Below are positions 32,158 through 43,398 of a DNA stretch of 64,000 nucleotides, piece after piece. The notes beneath the pieces were generated by a model. That model was not told where the DNA came from and searched no databases. It saw nothing but the letters and a program-made list of their open reading frames with translations. Numbering within the stretch: position 1 is the stretch's first letter; each line of letters begins with the position of its first letter. The position numbers and the translations under genes are program-made. Source of the stretch: Dreissena polymorpha (taxonomy: Eukaryota > Mollusca > Bivalvia > Myida > Dreissenidae); assembly GCF_020536995.1 (NCBI RefSeq), contig NC_068362.1:1948826-2012825 (forward strand), written 5' to 3'.

Positions 32158-33510
32158 AAATTATTATCTTATATATTGACCATTTTCTATTTGTATGCCC
32201 CAAGATCAAATGATCGGAATATATTGTTTTTGGCCTGTCTGGTTGGTTATAAGAGAAATATAAGTACTTTACTAAATTCGAAGGTTTGTAGGCACTTAAA
32301 CTTATTTAAATCATATACTCACATGTGGGAAGATTTAATTCATACAAATATTGATAACAATGATGATGAAGAACAGCAGTTATTTGATGACAAAATTGAT
32401 GATGAAATGCCTGTTTCGGTTACATTAAGTACTGCTGCATACAATAACTTCAATGAGGAATCTGGACTTTGGAATTTTAAGTGTAGAAGTAAACATTCTC
32501 CCAGACTTAAAGACAATAATGAGTTAAGGAAAAATATCATAAAACGTGATCAGTGGAATGATTCTAACCTTGTTCGATGTTCAGATGGCTGCCTAAAAGG
32601 ACCTGTATTATTTCCAGATATTCCAGACAATACCGGTCCCTGTGGAAGCGGTTGGCTCAAGCGAGAAGATGACGATAATTACAGTGAAAATGGACTGACC
32701 ATACACGAAAGACAAAGGACATTAAATATTTACACAAATTTTGCACCTGTAAAATGTGACATTCATATACGTGAATGCTATAATTCAATTAGTAAGCCAT
32801 GCAGAATTCTTTGGGATGAAGGGGACTTAGATTGTTTACATGTGTTAAGTAGGGATACAGCAGCAGGAGATGAAATAGGGTGGGAATTTGTATCTATGGT
32901 TATGAATTCTAGTTGCACTTTTTCCTCTTACTGCCAGTTTAAAAATGAGATGTATAAAACTCGCCACAATAAGGCTAGGTTTATGGATCAAACATTTTTT
33001 TTTAATTTTTGGTTCAGTTGGGCTTCAAACATGAAAATAGATTATTCTAAAGTTGAAACTTCTGCTCGAGGAACATCAACATTATTTCTTTGGTTCTGTG
33101 CAGACCATGGACATTGCTATGGTTTCCACATGACTGGGGCAGAAGGAAGAAAAGATCCCGCATTATCACTCTATAGCTATTTAGAAACCCCTCCACAAGA
33201 CGTGTTTTATGACTTTGCATGTAATTTACAAGAATATTGCCTAAACAGAGAAAGTGGATACTATAAAAATGAACTTTTTTTTCATGACATTTTCCATGGC
33301 TACTCCCACAAATGTTCTAGTGCTTTTACAGCTAGCAGACTTCAAGGCTTTGAATCTGTAAAATCTGAAATATGTGAACAATTCAACAGCTTTATACAGT
33401 GCATTAAAAGGTTGGCCCGTCAGATGTCACAGTCACACTTTTGCTTTTACCTACAATTCTTTTTAAATGAATGGAATAAGAAGAAAAAGTTATCATATGA
33501 AAAAAGATAA
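32158..33510 (+). CDS. KDZ transposase-like protein, C-terminal part
   Basis: Uninterrupted frame of 450 codons. The first part has a cysteine-rich zone (RCSDGCLKGPVLFPD, NTGPCGSGW, CDIHIREC, KPCRILWDEGDLDCLH) like the CxC clusters found with KDZ transposases. The second part matches the RNase-H-fold C-terminus: FLWFCADHGHCYGFH, DVFYDFACNLQEYC, FFHDIFHGYSHKC and ICEQFNSFIQCIK, with a candidate catalytic Asp in YDFAC and Glu in CEQFN. From memory of the family, an ACDGTHIGV-type block should lie between NMKIDYSK and SARGTSTLF, and here those are almost adjacent. The true start is probably a splice acceptor (phase-0 candidates before 32248 or 32284) and not an ATG. It may be a KDZ transposon copy with an internal deletion or a domesticated gene. 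Confidence 0.7.
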   Translation, partial: KLLSYILTIFYLYAPRSNDRNILFLACLVGYKRNISTLLNSKVCRHLNLFKSYTHMWEDLIHTNIDNNDDEEQQLFDDKIDDEMPVSVTLSTAAYNNFNEESGLWNFKCRSKHSPRLKDNNELRKNIIKRDQWNDSNLVRCSDGCLKGPVLFPDIPDNTGPCGSGWLKREDDDNYSENGLTIHERQRTLNIYTNFAPVKCDIHIRECYNSISKPCRILWDEGDLDCLHVLSRDTAAGDEIGWEFVSMVMNSSCTFSSYCQFKNEMYKTRHNKARFMDQTFFFNFWFSWASNMKIDYSKVETSARGTSTLFLWFCADHGHCYGFHMTGAEGRKDPALSLYSYLETPPQDVFYDFACNLQEYCLNRESGYYKNELFFHDIFHGYSHKCSSAFTASRLQGFESVKSEICEQFNSFIQCIKRLARQMSQSHFCFYLQFFLNEWNKKKKLSYEKR

Positions 33511-34260
33511 GAATTGCTTTAGCTGGGTTAGTTTAATGTGATACTTAAATGATCTATAATTTTAAGTTCATCTGAACTTTGAATACTTACTATTGCATCT
33601 TTTGATGCTTTTTTCTATTTAAAGACTGAGCGAGTAAACACATACTATGTATTATTATGCAATAATTGTTTTGTGTTTATATCTCAACTGAGCATAAAGT
33701 GCTCAGGGTGAGCTATTGTGAATGGTCTTGGTCCGTCATGGGTCAACATTTTTTACTTAAACAACATCTAACCTCTGTGCCAATCTTAATGAAACATGGC
33801 ACGAGTTTTCTTTCATGAACCTCTTTCAAAGTTGTTAAATGAAATGCATTCCATGCATAAATCTGGTTGCAATGGCAACCAAAAGGAAAGCTTATATATT
33901 TGGCATAAAACATCGTCTGGTTGACCTCCTTCGTGAATTTCAAAATATGCTATACCCAACTCACAGGCAAATTTGTCCTTATTTGCTCATAGTGAACACT
34001 TCTTTTAAATGGCCAGGAAGAGAGTTCAAGTTTATAGACAAAAGCAACAGTCAGATGAGCGATATAGTGTCATCATGGCACCTTTATAGCTGAATCATTT
34101 ATGAAAAATTGTCAATGATATGTTCTGTGACTTGTATGATTTGCAGTATTCATTTCGCTGTCTTCATGCACCTTACAAAAGCCATTTTATTATCAGTGTT
34201 CCTGATTCTGTTGTAGCATTTATTCTTGAAATTCGTTATTTTTCATATTTTTCCTAATTG

Positions 34261-34676
34261 TTATGCTCCCGAAATACAATTTCGCCGGAGCATATAGTTT
34301 CCAGTTTGTCCTTCCTCACTAGTTTCCCATAGCACCTTCAATTCTTTACCGATCTCTTTCATATTAGGCATGTAGGTACCTTGCATGGACCTTAACCTTT
34401 TGATGAGGTCACTGGGGTCAAGGTCACCAAGGCTAATAATAGATTTTTCCGTCACACTTTTGTCACAGTTTCTCATAGCACATTCAATACTTTAACGATC
34501 TCTTTCATATTTGGCACGTAGGTACCTTGCATGACCTCTTCCTTTTGATGAGGTTTGAGGTCACTGGGGTCAATGTCACCGAGGCTAATAATAGAATTTT
34601 TTAAGGTGGTTATTAACACATAGATTGACATAGCGCATCATCGGGGAGCATCCATCAGTTTCACTGATATTCTTGT
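34261..34676 (+). repeat. Hairpin-headed repeat, TTATGCTCCC type
   Basis: Begins TTATGCTCCCGAAATACAAT, forming a stem with TTTCGCCGGAGCATA. Two ~180-bp units with GAGGTCACTGGGGTCAAGG follow. Confidence 0.75.
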
Positions 34677-34679
34677 TGT

Positions 34680-35493
34680 ATGTTATATACGTGATCATAG
34701 ATACTGTAAATTTTGTCTTATGCGACATGTTTATAATGTAGAAGATGAGTACCCTGTGTTTATGCAGTGCCCATTATATAACACAGATATGATTTGTTTA
34801 TTCCGCTGTGTTTGAATGAAATGGAAACTTTGGTTTGTTCAATATGTTAATGGCCGATGAAAATGACAAGCACATATTTTTGATTGCAAAATGTGTGTAT
34901 GTGCATGCTAATATATAACAACTACGTAATTATCATGCAAATTAGCTGTCATTTTAATTCTGCATGCTTGTATTGCATTGTTTATTTATATCTGATAAAA
35001 AATACTGATTCTTAGGTTACTTTATAAGTATGTTACTATTTTGCATGCTTACATGTTATAGGTAGTTAATTATAAAGTAATCCTTGTTTTGGTGGTATTA
35101 TAATGTATAGCAGCATTTGTTCTTCGAAAGTGCATGCGTGTTGCATCATATGACTTTGTTTTCTTTAACTATTCAGGTTATTTTATATAATTATGAAATT
35201 AAACTATGTATTATGGCCCTGTGGCCTGACTGCAAATAAATATTCGTATTTGTATACAGTTTTTGTAATGTGATGTATGGTGGTATCATGTTGTTTCACT
35301 TTTTGATCAATATAACTATTATGCATACAATGTGTTATTATTCTTACCTCAAAGGAGCCATATCAATACAAATTACAACTTTCCTTCAAGTGAACAGGTT
35401 GACACGAGTGACTGGTGTATCGGGCATATCTAGGTTTTAAAAATGACAATGAGATTTACTATACGGTTAAACATTGTTATAACTGGTGACACG
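34680..35493. other. Non-coding stretch
   Basis: AT-rich; nothing recognised. Confidence 0.4.
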
Positions 35494-36143
35494 ATTACAA
35501 GCGGTACATTTACCGGTAGTTTCATACAAATGTTACATAAATTCATGTGCCATATCAAGTACAAGCGGCACGTACATCGATAGTTCGCATACCCATGTTC
35601 AAGTAATATCTATTACAAGAGACAATTGTACCTTAGTTGGCATAGTCATGTTCAAGTGAACAATGTCGCATGCGTGATATCATTCAAGCGTCACGTGTAT
35701 CGGTGGTTTATATACGCATATTCAAGAGATCCATGTCGCATGCGTGACATAACAAGCGCCACGTGTACCAGTAGTTTGTATACCCATGTTCAAGATACAT
35801 AACGCACGTGTGATATCAATTACAAGCGGTACATGTACTAGTACTTTGATATAAATGACGAGCGTCACTTGTAACGGCGGTTGACATACGCATGCCCAAG
35901 AGATCCATGTCGCCTGAGTGATGTTCATGGCAAGCGTCACGTGTACCGTTAGTTGACATACGCATGCTCAAGAGATCCATGTCGCCTGCGTGATGTTCAT
36001 GACAAGCGTCAAGTGTACCGATAGTTGACATACGCATGCACAAGAGATCCATGTCGCCTGCGTGATGTTCATGGCAAGCGTCACGTGTACCGTTAGTTGA
36101 CATACGCATGCTCAAGAGATCCATGTTGCATGCGTGATATTAA

Positions 36144-36641
36144 AGGGGCCTTTTCACAGATTTCGGCATTTTTTTACGTATTCATTAAATGCTTTATATC
36201 GATAAATGTAAACATTGGATCGTAAAAGCTCCAGTAAAAAATCAAGAATAAAATTTAAAAAAGGAAAAGAACATTGCCCGGACCAGGTTTCGAACCAGTG
36301 ACCCCTGGAGTCCTGAAGTAAAAACGCTTTAGCCTACTGAGCTATTCCGCCGAGTACATATTCGTAAAGTATTTTATACCTTATATAAGCAATCTTCGTA
36401 GTTTCGCCAAATTTATCGACAAAAACAGAACTCTCCAAATTATTCAATCGTTTCGCGTTGCAACGCTTTATAATTTTTAGGTTTTAAAATCGTCAAAAGA
36501 TGCATATAATGGCTATATTAGACCATGGTAAATGTTCAGTATTACTGTTTCCTCACAAATATCATAACTAAAACGAAAATTTGCGAATCTGAAACAACTT
36601 TTTTCAATTTTGTCAATTTACCAAAGCGTGAAAAGATCCCT
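36144..36641 (-). mobile_element. TTAA-flanked MITE with tRNA-like core, copy 2
   Basis: 498 bp flanked by TTAA on both sides (36140-36143 and 36642-36645). Its ends are AGGGGCCTTTTCACAG and (reverse complement) AGGGATCTTTTCACGC. It is inverted relative to the copy at 10498-10975, with matching subterminal sequence. It inserted into the 71-bp array, so it is younger than that array. Confidence 0.85.
36283..36352 (-). repeat. tRNA-like core of the TTAA element
   Basis: The minus strand reads AATAGCTCAGTAGGCTAAAG (A box) and then ACTGGTTCGAAACCTGG (a near-perfect B box), with a long variable-arm-like segment as in Ser/Leu tRNAs. It could act as an internal Pol III promoter. Its position inside a TTAA element makes a working tRNA gene unlikely. 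Confidence 0.65.
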
Positions 36642-37470
36642 TTAATGGCAAGCGTCACGTGTACCGTTAGTTGACATACGCATGCCCAAGAAATCCATGT
36701 CGCCTGCGTGATATTAATGACAAGCGCCACGTGTACCAGTAGTTTGTATACCCGTGTTCAAGATACATAACACACGTGTTATATCAATTACAAGCGGTAC
36801 ATATATAGCCTTGTTCAAGAGATCGGTGTCGCCTGTGTGATAGAAATGTCAAGCGCCACGTGTACCTTTAGTTGGCGTACCTTTGTTCAAGAAATCCATA
36901 TCACATACGCGATATATCAAGCGTCACGTGTACCGGTAGTTGGTGTTACCATGTTCAAGAGATCCATGTCGCCTGTGTGATAGTAATATCAAGCGTCACG
37001 TATATCTTTAGTTGGCGTACCCTTGTTCAAGACATCCATGTCACATACGTGATATTAATATAAAGCGTCACGTGTACCGTTAGTTGACATACGCATGTTA
37101 ATGAGATCGATGTCGCCTGCGTGATATTAATGGCAATCTTCATGTGTAGGGGTAGTTGACATACGCATTATCAAGAGATCCATGTCGCCTGAGTGATGTT
37201 CATGGCAAGCGTCACGTGTACCGTTAGTTGACACACGAATGCTCAAGAGATCCATGTCGCCTGCGTGATATTAATGGCAAGCGTCACGTGTACCGTAAGT
37301 TGACATACGCATGCTCAAGAGATCCATGTCGCCTGCGTGATATTAATGACAAGCGCCACGTGCACCAGTAGTTTGTATACCCGTGTTCAAGATACATAAC
37401 ACACGTGATATACCAATTACAAGCGGTACATGTACCGGTAGTTTGTATAGCATTGTTCAAGAGATCCATT

Positions 37471-37702
37471 TCGCATCTGTCAACTTCATGAGAGTGCCAA
37501 CCGAGATGTTTGATGAGATTCTCGCACGAGTGAGCCAAAGGATAACGAAACAGCGCAACAACTACAGACGTCCAATTGAACCAGGGATGAAGCTATCAAT
37601 TGCGCTGCGGCATCTTGTGTCTGGTTCAAAGTACCGTGATATGCGATTCGGCTGGAGGGTACCCCACAACACTATTTCTCTTCTCGTGCTAAAAATAAGT
37701 AC
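37471..37702 (+). pseudogene. PIF/Harbinger (HARBI1-like) transposase, N-terminal exon relic
   Basis: Reads VNFMRVPTEMFDEILAR, VSQRITKQRNNYRRPI, EPGMKLSIALRHLVSG and SKYRDMRFGWRVPHNTI, the helical N-terminal part of Harbinger nucleases. The expected splice donor after SLLV is not clear, and the nearest GT would give the wrong phase. The 71-bp array ends at the first codon of homology. Confidence 0.7.
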
Positions 37703-38071
37703 CGCTTAATTTACTATAGTGTTAAAATAAATTTAAAAAAGGCTTCTGTTAGTCATTTTAATATTTTTATATATTTTAATGTCTACGTCTAGCATCAGTT
37801 TATATGAATTGCATTGTGTTAAGTTATTGGTATAGGATAAAAGGCAAATAGATGAGGGCGCGCATTACAACACTAACCTTCTAAATTGTATAATGTAATT
37901 AGTACTGTCTTGTGCGCATATCTTGAAATGCACACAGTTATAAGAACATTTTATGAAGTAGTATATTTTTACTTTATCATCCACTCGCTAAAAGTCATGG
38001 ATTATCTACTACATGTGTCATACACTTATAATCCACGCGAGCTTATTATACTGTTATCTTTTACGCGTCAG

Positions 38072-38466
38072 GTATGTAGAGCAGTCATAGATGAGTATGC
38101 TGACGAGGTGATGTCGTTGCCAACAACAGCTGCCGATTGCACGCGAATAGCGGACGGCTTCAGGGACAGCTGGAATATCCCCCATACTCTTGGTGCTATT
38201 GATGGCGAACATATTGCTTGCAAATGTCCACCAAGATCCGGGTCTACGTATTTTAATTACAAGAAGTACTTAACCGTTGTCCTGCTAGCCCTGTAGGATT
38301 CTGAGTACAAGTTCGTCTGGGCTGACATTGGAGGCCGTGTTGCTGCATCCGATGCACAGTTGTGGAACGATTCCGACCTGAAGGCAGCAGCTGAGAACGG
38401 AGACCTTAACCTGCCAGAACCTGAAGTTTTGCCACATGATTCTGAGGATGTGCCCTACTTTTTCAT
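38072..38466 (+). pseudogene. PIF/Harbinger (HARBI1-like) transposase, catalytic-domain relic
   Basis: Opens after acceptor CGTCAG with VCRAVIDEYADEVMSLP. It continues through TLGAIDGEHIACKCPP (first DDE Asp), YFNYKKYLTVVLLAL, then DSEYKFVWADIGGRV and SDAQLWNDSDLK (second Asp region). An in-frame TAG lies at 38294-38296, where the family has a sense codon before DSEYKF. Homology stops at PYFFIV, before the block with the third acidic residue, and unrelated CCGTT-rich sequence follows. Together with 37471-37702 this is a dead transposase copy. Confidence 0.8.
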
Positions 38467-40014
38467 CGTTGTACGTTGTACGTTGGTGTTCGGTACTTTT
38501 CCGTTTCTCTCACGTTGGGCGAACGTTTTGTCCGGTACTAATGCATTTCACTGCCGTTTTATCCGGTAGAAGTCCTTTACTCGCACAGTCATATCCGTTA
38601 GCCGACCGTTAATTATCAGGTACATTTCCGTTAAACGTTCGTTTTTTCCCGTTATAGCACCGGTACTTGTGCGGTAATTGTGTGTTTCCTACGCTTCACA
38701 CACCGTTTGCGAGAATCTTGAGCGGCAAAGCAGGTAATTTCATCACCGGATAATCAAAATCTGCATTTTTGTGCGTTTTTTCTACGTTGCATATTCGTAA
38801 GTCGGTCTGACCGGGCCTTGTAATTTTGTAATTTGCTCAATTCGTTTCTATCTAAAATCATTACCCATATAAATCGCGTCTATTCGACGTTAACCGGTTT
38901 CATAATAACAAAACACATTTCACAATGTATAGGCTCAAACAAACTTGGAATACTTAGGGAAAACGTAGAGCAAAATAGGAGGTAGCTTCACCCAGCTCCT
39001 TTTTTTTTGGTTCATCGCTCCTGTCCCTTTAAGGCATCAACATTGAAATGATGAATATCCTCCAAACTTTAATTAATTTTGTCAAGTATTCGATAACAAC
39101 ACTCACGAAGCACATGTGCTTACACCTGTAATTAAATACATTTTACTTACAAATACCCTTGATATAACACATAATCAGAAAATGTCATCGTCTGTTCCGA
39201 ATTTCCACACTGCTCACTTCTTTAGCAGCACCAGGCACCTTTTGGGATCCTAGATCTTTCCATTGGTATACTTTTGACTGTGTAGTACCATTTGCATTTC
39301 AATTTTCTTGTGGATGTATCATCAGCTACGAAAACTTAGTTTTCTATACGGTGTCAAGCGTTTGGGTATGTAGGAAGTTCGTCAGAAACGGTTAATGACG
39401 CTATTTTTGCATTGATACTTCATGCTGCCAAGCAATGACTGTATGCATACAGACACATCCTTAAACTCTATATCTACAGGCGTGTACGAGTACTTTAAAA
39501 CCACAGCTCTTCTTAATATTCGCACAATAGTGTACTATAAATTAAATAATCTTATTATGTATCCCTGATTTGAAGTAATCTAAGACCAGAGCACATTTTC
39601 ACCAACATTTCAAGTTGAAATAATAGACTCGTACTTATATTTTACAAGCAAAAAAAAATTCTGTAGGTATCAAATTATGTTCAAATAATGAAGTGTTCTC
39701 TGTCTAGTTCTCCGTATATTGAATGCGATTGTTTTACGATAAGAATACCTAATAGGTCAAACGCTTTTCCATTGCCTTTCTAAAGTCCCAGTCTTACACA
39801 GAGCAAAATTCATTTAGACAACTATCTGATTGGAATAATTTTAGGTTCATGAGGATCAATGTTGACACCAGTACTTCCTTCAACATTCAGATTTACAAAA
39901 AGCCTTATTCGTTTAATTTCTTGTTTCATAAAATACATAGTTTTGATGATTCATAAAGAGTCATTTTGATGTAAACGTCGTATTTCTTAACACTTTAGTG
40001 TGAAATTCATGAAA
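38467..40014. other. Unrecognised stretch after the Harbinger relic
   Basis: 38470-38760 is rich in CCGTT/CCGGTA motifs of unknown origin. The rest is AT-rich with nothing supported. Confidence 0.4.
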
Positions 40015-40530
40015 CAACAAGATATTTGTTTGTCAGAAACACTATCAGTACGTCCCCTTCTGTGCCGCTTTGAAGCTATATATTTGACCTTGACCTTTCA
40101 CCACTCAAAATATGCAGCTCCATGAGATACACATGCATGCCAAATATGAAGTTGCTATCCTCAATATTGCAAAAGTTATGGCAAATTGTTAAAGTTGGAG
40201 CAAACCAACCAACCAACCAACAGGGCAAAAACAATATGTCCTCCCCCCTATAGTGGAGGTGGAGGGGGACATAGAAATAACAAGATGCCTTTGTGATACA
40301 CAATGTCCCCCTATATGACGTTTGACCTTGACCCTTCACTACTCAAAATGTGCAGCTCCATGAGATACACATGCATGCCAAATATCAAGTTGCTATATTC
40401 AATATAGCAAAAGTTATTGCAAAATGTTAAAGTTGGCGCAAACCAACCAACCAACAGACCAACCAATAGACCAACCAACAGACAGGGCAAAAACAATATG
40501 TCCCCCACTACTATAGTGGGGGACATAAAA
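40015..40530 (-). repeat. Two hairpin-ended AGGTCA repeats in tandem
   Basis: Two reverse-oriented copies (40015-40275 and 40279-40530), each from AACAAGAT to a CCCC...GGGG hairpin and ACATA. They have TGACCTTGACC and CATGCATGCCAAATAT in common with 24794-25790. The second has a clean CCCCCACTA/TAGTGGGGG stem. Confidence 0.85.
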
Positions 40531-40598
40531 AGCAAGGCAATCAAATCACATCGATAACAACGTTGAACTTCCATCATATACCTTTTTGGCAAATATGG

Positions 40599-40874
40599 AA
40601 GTTATGTATTAAATAATAATAACAATACAGTGTTGTTGTTTTGTCATTTATTAAGTATACAGATCATTGCAAGATTCTGATGGCTTTTCTTGAAATGCAT
40701 CACCAGCCGTCTGGAACACTGAAAAAAAGGCAATGTATACTCTGTTAAGTTATGGTGAAAACCAAATTATTTGCATTTTTTGTACAAAAATAAATTAAAA
40801 AGGCTCACATTATACTGCAAGCAATTCATAAGTTGCCTGCTGGTGACCCCCCCCCCCCCAACATCATTAACAAT
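40599..40874. repeat. Recent duplication, copy 1
   Basis: 276 bp that appear identical to 41868-42140 except for the length of one C run. The segment contains the candidate terminal exon at 40651-40718. Confidence 0.92.
40651..40718 (-). CDS. Candidate terminal coding exon, copy 1
   Basis: After a strong acceptor (CCTTTTTTTCAG) the minus strand reads FQTAGDAFQEKPSESC, NDLYT and then stop. AATAAA overlaps the region just after the stop. This looks like the last exon of a minus-strand gene. The parent gene is not identified; the exons near 42.8 or 48-50 kb are candidates, with no proven link. Confidence 0.35.
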
Positions 40875-41811
40875 AGTGCATTGTCTGTATATTACCATCA
40901 ATTCAAGATTGTATGATTCAATCTCAATGGTTTGTTTTGGTTAAAATTGGTACAATGAATCATATTTATTTTAAGCTAACTCACATGCAATAGTTACTGA
41001 GAAACGGCTCCGAATGGAAAAAAAATCTTAAATGTCAGTCTAATAAGGGGCCATAACTCTTGAGCTATGAAGGTATAAATCATTATAATGTCAGGGTCAA
41101 AAGTATTTTATGTGGTGTGTTTGTGTTGAAAGTGTTTACAGATCCATGGAAGTGTTAGCGATATGTAGAAAGAATTATAAGCATTCTACAACATGTGTCA
41201 TCACTTTCAGACTCTACCTGGGACATTTCAAAGGTTATCCATCACTGAAATGAATGTAATAAGTTGAAAAAAGGCTATATTTAAGGTAATAAAAAATATA
41301 TTGGTACATAATTTGAACCAAACTTCTCAGGCAGTTTCTAATAATTGACTTTAATCAAAGGTTTACCAAAAATGGAATTTTTTTAACAAACAAAAAAGGC
41401 ATGCCATGGCTAAACTATTAATTAAATCTTACCTACCATAGTGATTTTATTTACAAATGATCAAAGAAATGAGTGAAAATATATACTGTCTATGCTCACA
41501 AGTGAAATAAAATCGCTACCAGAACCAACACATTTTCACTTTATTTCATGACTCTCTGAACAAATTGTATACTATTATAGTTCTTGAATACATTCATATT
41601 GGCGAATTTGGCAAGAACCAGAATGAAATGTCACTTTGATTTTCAAAAATTTGATTCTTGAATCATATAAGATTTGTTAAAGGGCATATTGACAGCTAAA
41701 ACGGAATTTTATTCTCTGAAATAAATGTATGCGTTAATATGAACTTATTTATATGTTTCTTAAAGCACAGACCTTGCTTTATATATTGTAATTATGTACA
41801 TTACTAATTAA

Positions 41812-41866
41812 CAAGAGCTGTCAGAGGACAGAGCGCTCGACTATTCAAGTGCTTGACAGTATAACG
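41812..41866 (-). repeat. Terminal fragment of an AACAAGAG-type repeat
   Basis: Begins AACAAGAGCTGTCAGAGG with the typical terminal hairpin and is cut off where the duplicated segment begins. Confidence 0.6.
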
Positions 41867-41867
41867 T

Positions 41868-42140
41868 AAGTTATGTATTAAATAATAATAACAATACAGT
41901 GTTGTTGTTTTGTCATTTATTAAGTATACAGATCATTGCAAGATTCTGATGGCTTTTCTTGAAATGCATCACCAGCCGTCTGGAACACTGAAAAAAAGGC
42001 AATGTATACTCTGTTAAGTTATGGTGAAAACCAAATTATTTGCATTTTTTGTACAAAAATAAATTAAAAAGGCTCACATTATACTGCAAGCAATTCATAA
42101 GTTGCCTGCTGGTGACCCCCCCCCCAACATCATTAACAAT
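41868..42140. repeat. Recent duplication, copy 2
   Basis: Direct copy of 40599-40874 at a distance of ~1.27 kb, with a shorter C run. A G-rich tract follows at once (42145-42200). Confidence 0.92.
41920..41987 (-). CDS. Candidate terminal coding exon, copy 2
   Basis: Same acceptor, reading frame and stop as 40651-40718, inside the duplicated segment. If both are used they would be interchangeable terminal exons. An assembly artefact is the other explanation. Confidence 0.3.
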
Positions 42141-42800
42141 GATGTCTTTTTTTTTTTTAGGGGGGCGGGGGGGGGGGGAGGAGTTCTGGGGTGGGGCATG
42201 GGGGATGGTTTGGGTGGAGCCCATTGTGGTATGTCAGGTAAGTGTTGTTTTGTCAAAGTATGAATCAAATGTGATCATAAATCCCCTCCGATGAAACCGG
42301 TAGGGGACAATAATGAGCGGATACAAATTTAAAGGATAGAACTGAATGTTCAAACCTTTTATCTTGTTTGAACCTGATTGGTTTTGCAAATCGCATTAAT
42401 TAATAGTGGTGAGCATTGGTGTTTTGTTTCTTGGTACAATGAAATGGGATATGTGATTTACTAAGAAGAATCAAAATCATAATGTGGCAAATGAATATTT
42501 ATCTTCAAGTGTGAGTGATGCCAAATCCAAACTCTGCATATTGAAACAATATGGTCACCATTTGAGTGAGATTTAAAAGAAATATTTCTTAGTGGCCTAG
42601 GACCTTTGACCTGAAAGTATAAATTCAGCATATAACCTGATTGTAGCGAGTTGTTGAATGAGCTTTCTTGCATATATACTGGTATGTGAAAATTGAGTAT
42701 TAAGTGTGACTTTGACCATGAGACGAGTTATTCCAAACCTAAGCTTTCCATTTTGGCTCGTTATGCATTTATACTTCACATTGCACCCTCTTTCAATTAC

Positions 42801-42907
42801 CTTGAAGACTCTCGTCACACCTTGGGGAGGTTGCTGCTGGGAGATAATTTTTAGGTCCAGGAAGCGCTCGGAAGCAGTCAATATAGCAGTAAGCATCTTC
42901 CAGCACC
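42801..42907 (-). CDS. Candidate internal exon, unrecognised
   Basis: Bounded by a good acceptor (CTCTCCATAACAG) and donor (AAG|GTAATT). One frame reads CWKMLTAILTASERFLDL and KIISQQQPPQGVTRVFK; a second frame is also open, so coding status is unsure. Family not recognised. Confidence 0.3.
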
Positions 42908-43039
42908 CTGTTATGGAGAGAAGAGTATTGGGGTTTATGGTGAGAACTGTGAGTGTCATTCTTTTGTACAGTTGTAGTGGCAGCCATTGTGTGAATACTC
43001 ATGTAATCACTCTCACTTAAGTATCAATAGCTAATTATA

Positions 43040-43398
43040 TATATATATATATCATTCGGAAACCATTTTACTGCTTCAGGTCACTGTGACCTTGACCTTT
43101 GACCTAGAGACCTGGAAATCAAAAGGGGTCTTCTACCAGTCATGATCAATGTACCTATGAAGTTTCATGATCCTAGGCTTAAACTTTCTTGAGTTATCAT
43201 CCGCAAACCATTTTACCGTTTCGAGTCACTGTGACCTTGACCTTTGACCTAGTGAACTGATAATTGAAGGGGTCATTTGCCAGTCATGATTAATGTACCT
43301 ATGCGTTCTTGAGTTATCATCCGGAAACCATTTGATGGACGGTCTGACCGACATGTGCAAAACAATTAACCCCCTCTTCTTCGAAGGAGGGCATAATA
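43040..43398 (-). repeat. Hairpin-ended AGGTCA repeat (TGACCTAGTGACC type)
   Basis: Two units with CACTGTGACCTTGACCTTTG and GTACCTATG, ending in a hairpin (CCCCCTCTTCTTCGAAGGAGGG) and CATAAT. Same family as 58790-60211. Confidence 0.8.

Larger units (their letters stand above)
35494..37470. repeat. 71-bp tandem array with CACGTG motifs, split by an insertion
   Basis: About 20 units of ~71 bp, most with CAAGCGTCACGTGTACC, TTGACATACGCATG and AGAGATCCATGTCGCC. Units near 35.9-36.1 kb and 37.2 kb are very similar; the left edge is degenerate. A TTAA element (36144-36641) interrupts it. The array abuts the HARBI1-like relic. Confidence 0.9.

Noticed and set aside
35722-36124. Frames with repeated MDLLSMRMSTNGTRDA peptide
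   Set aside because: They are translations of the 71-bp tandem array.
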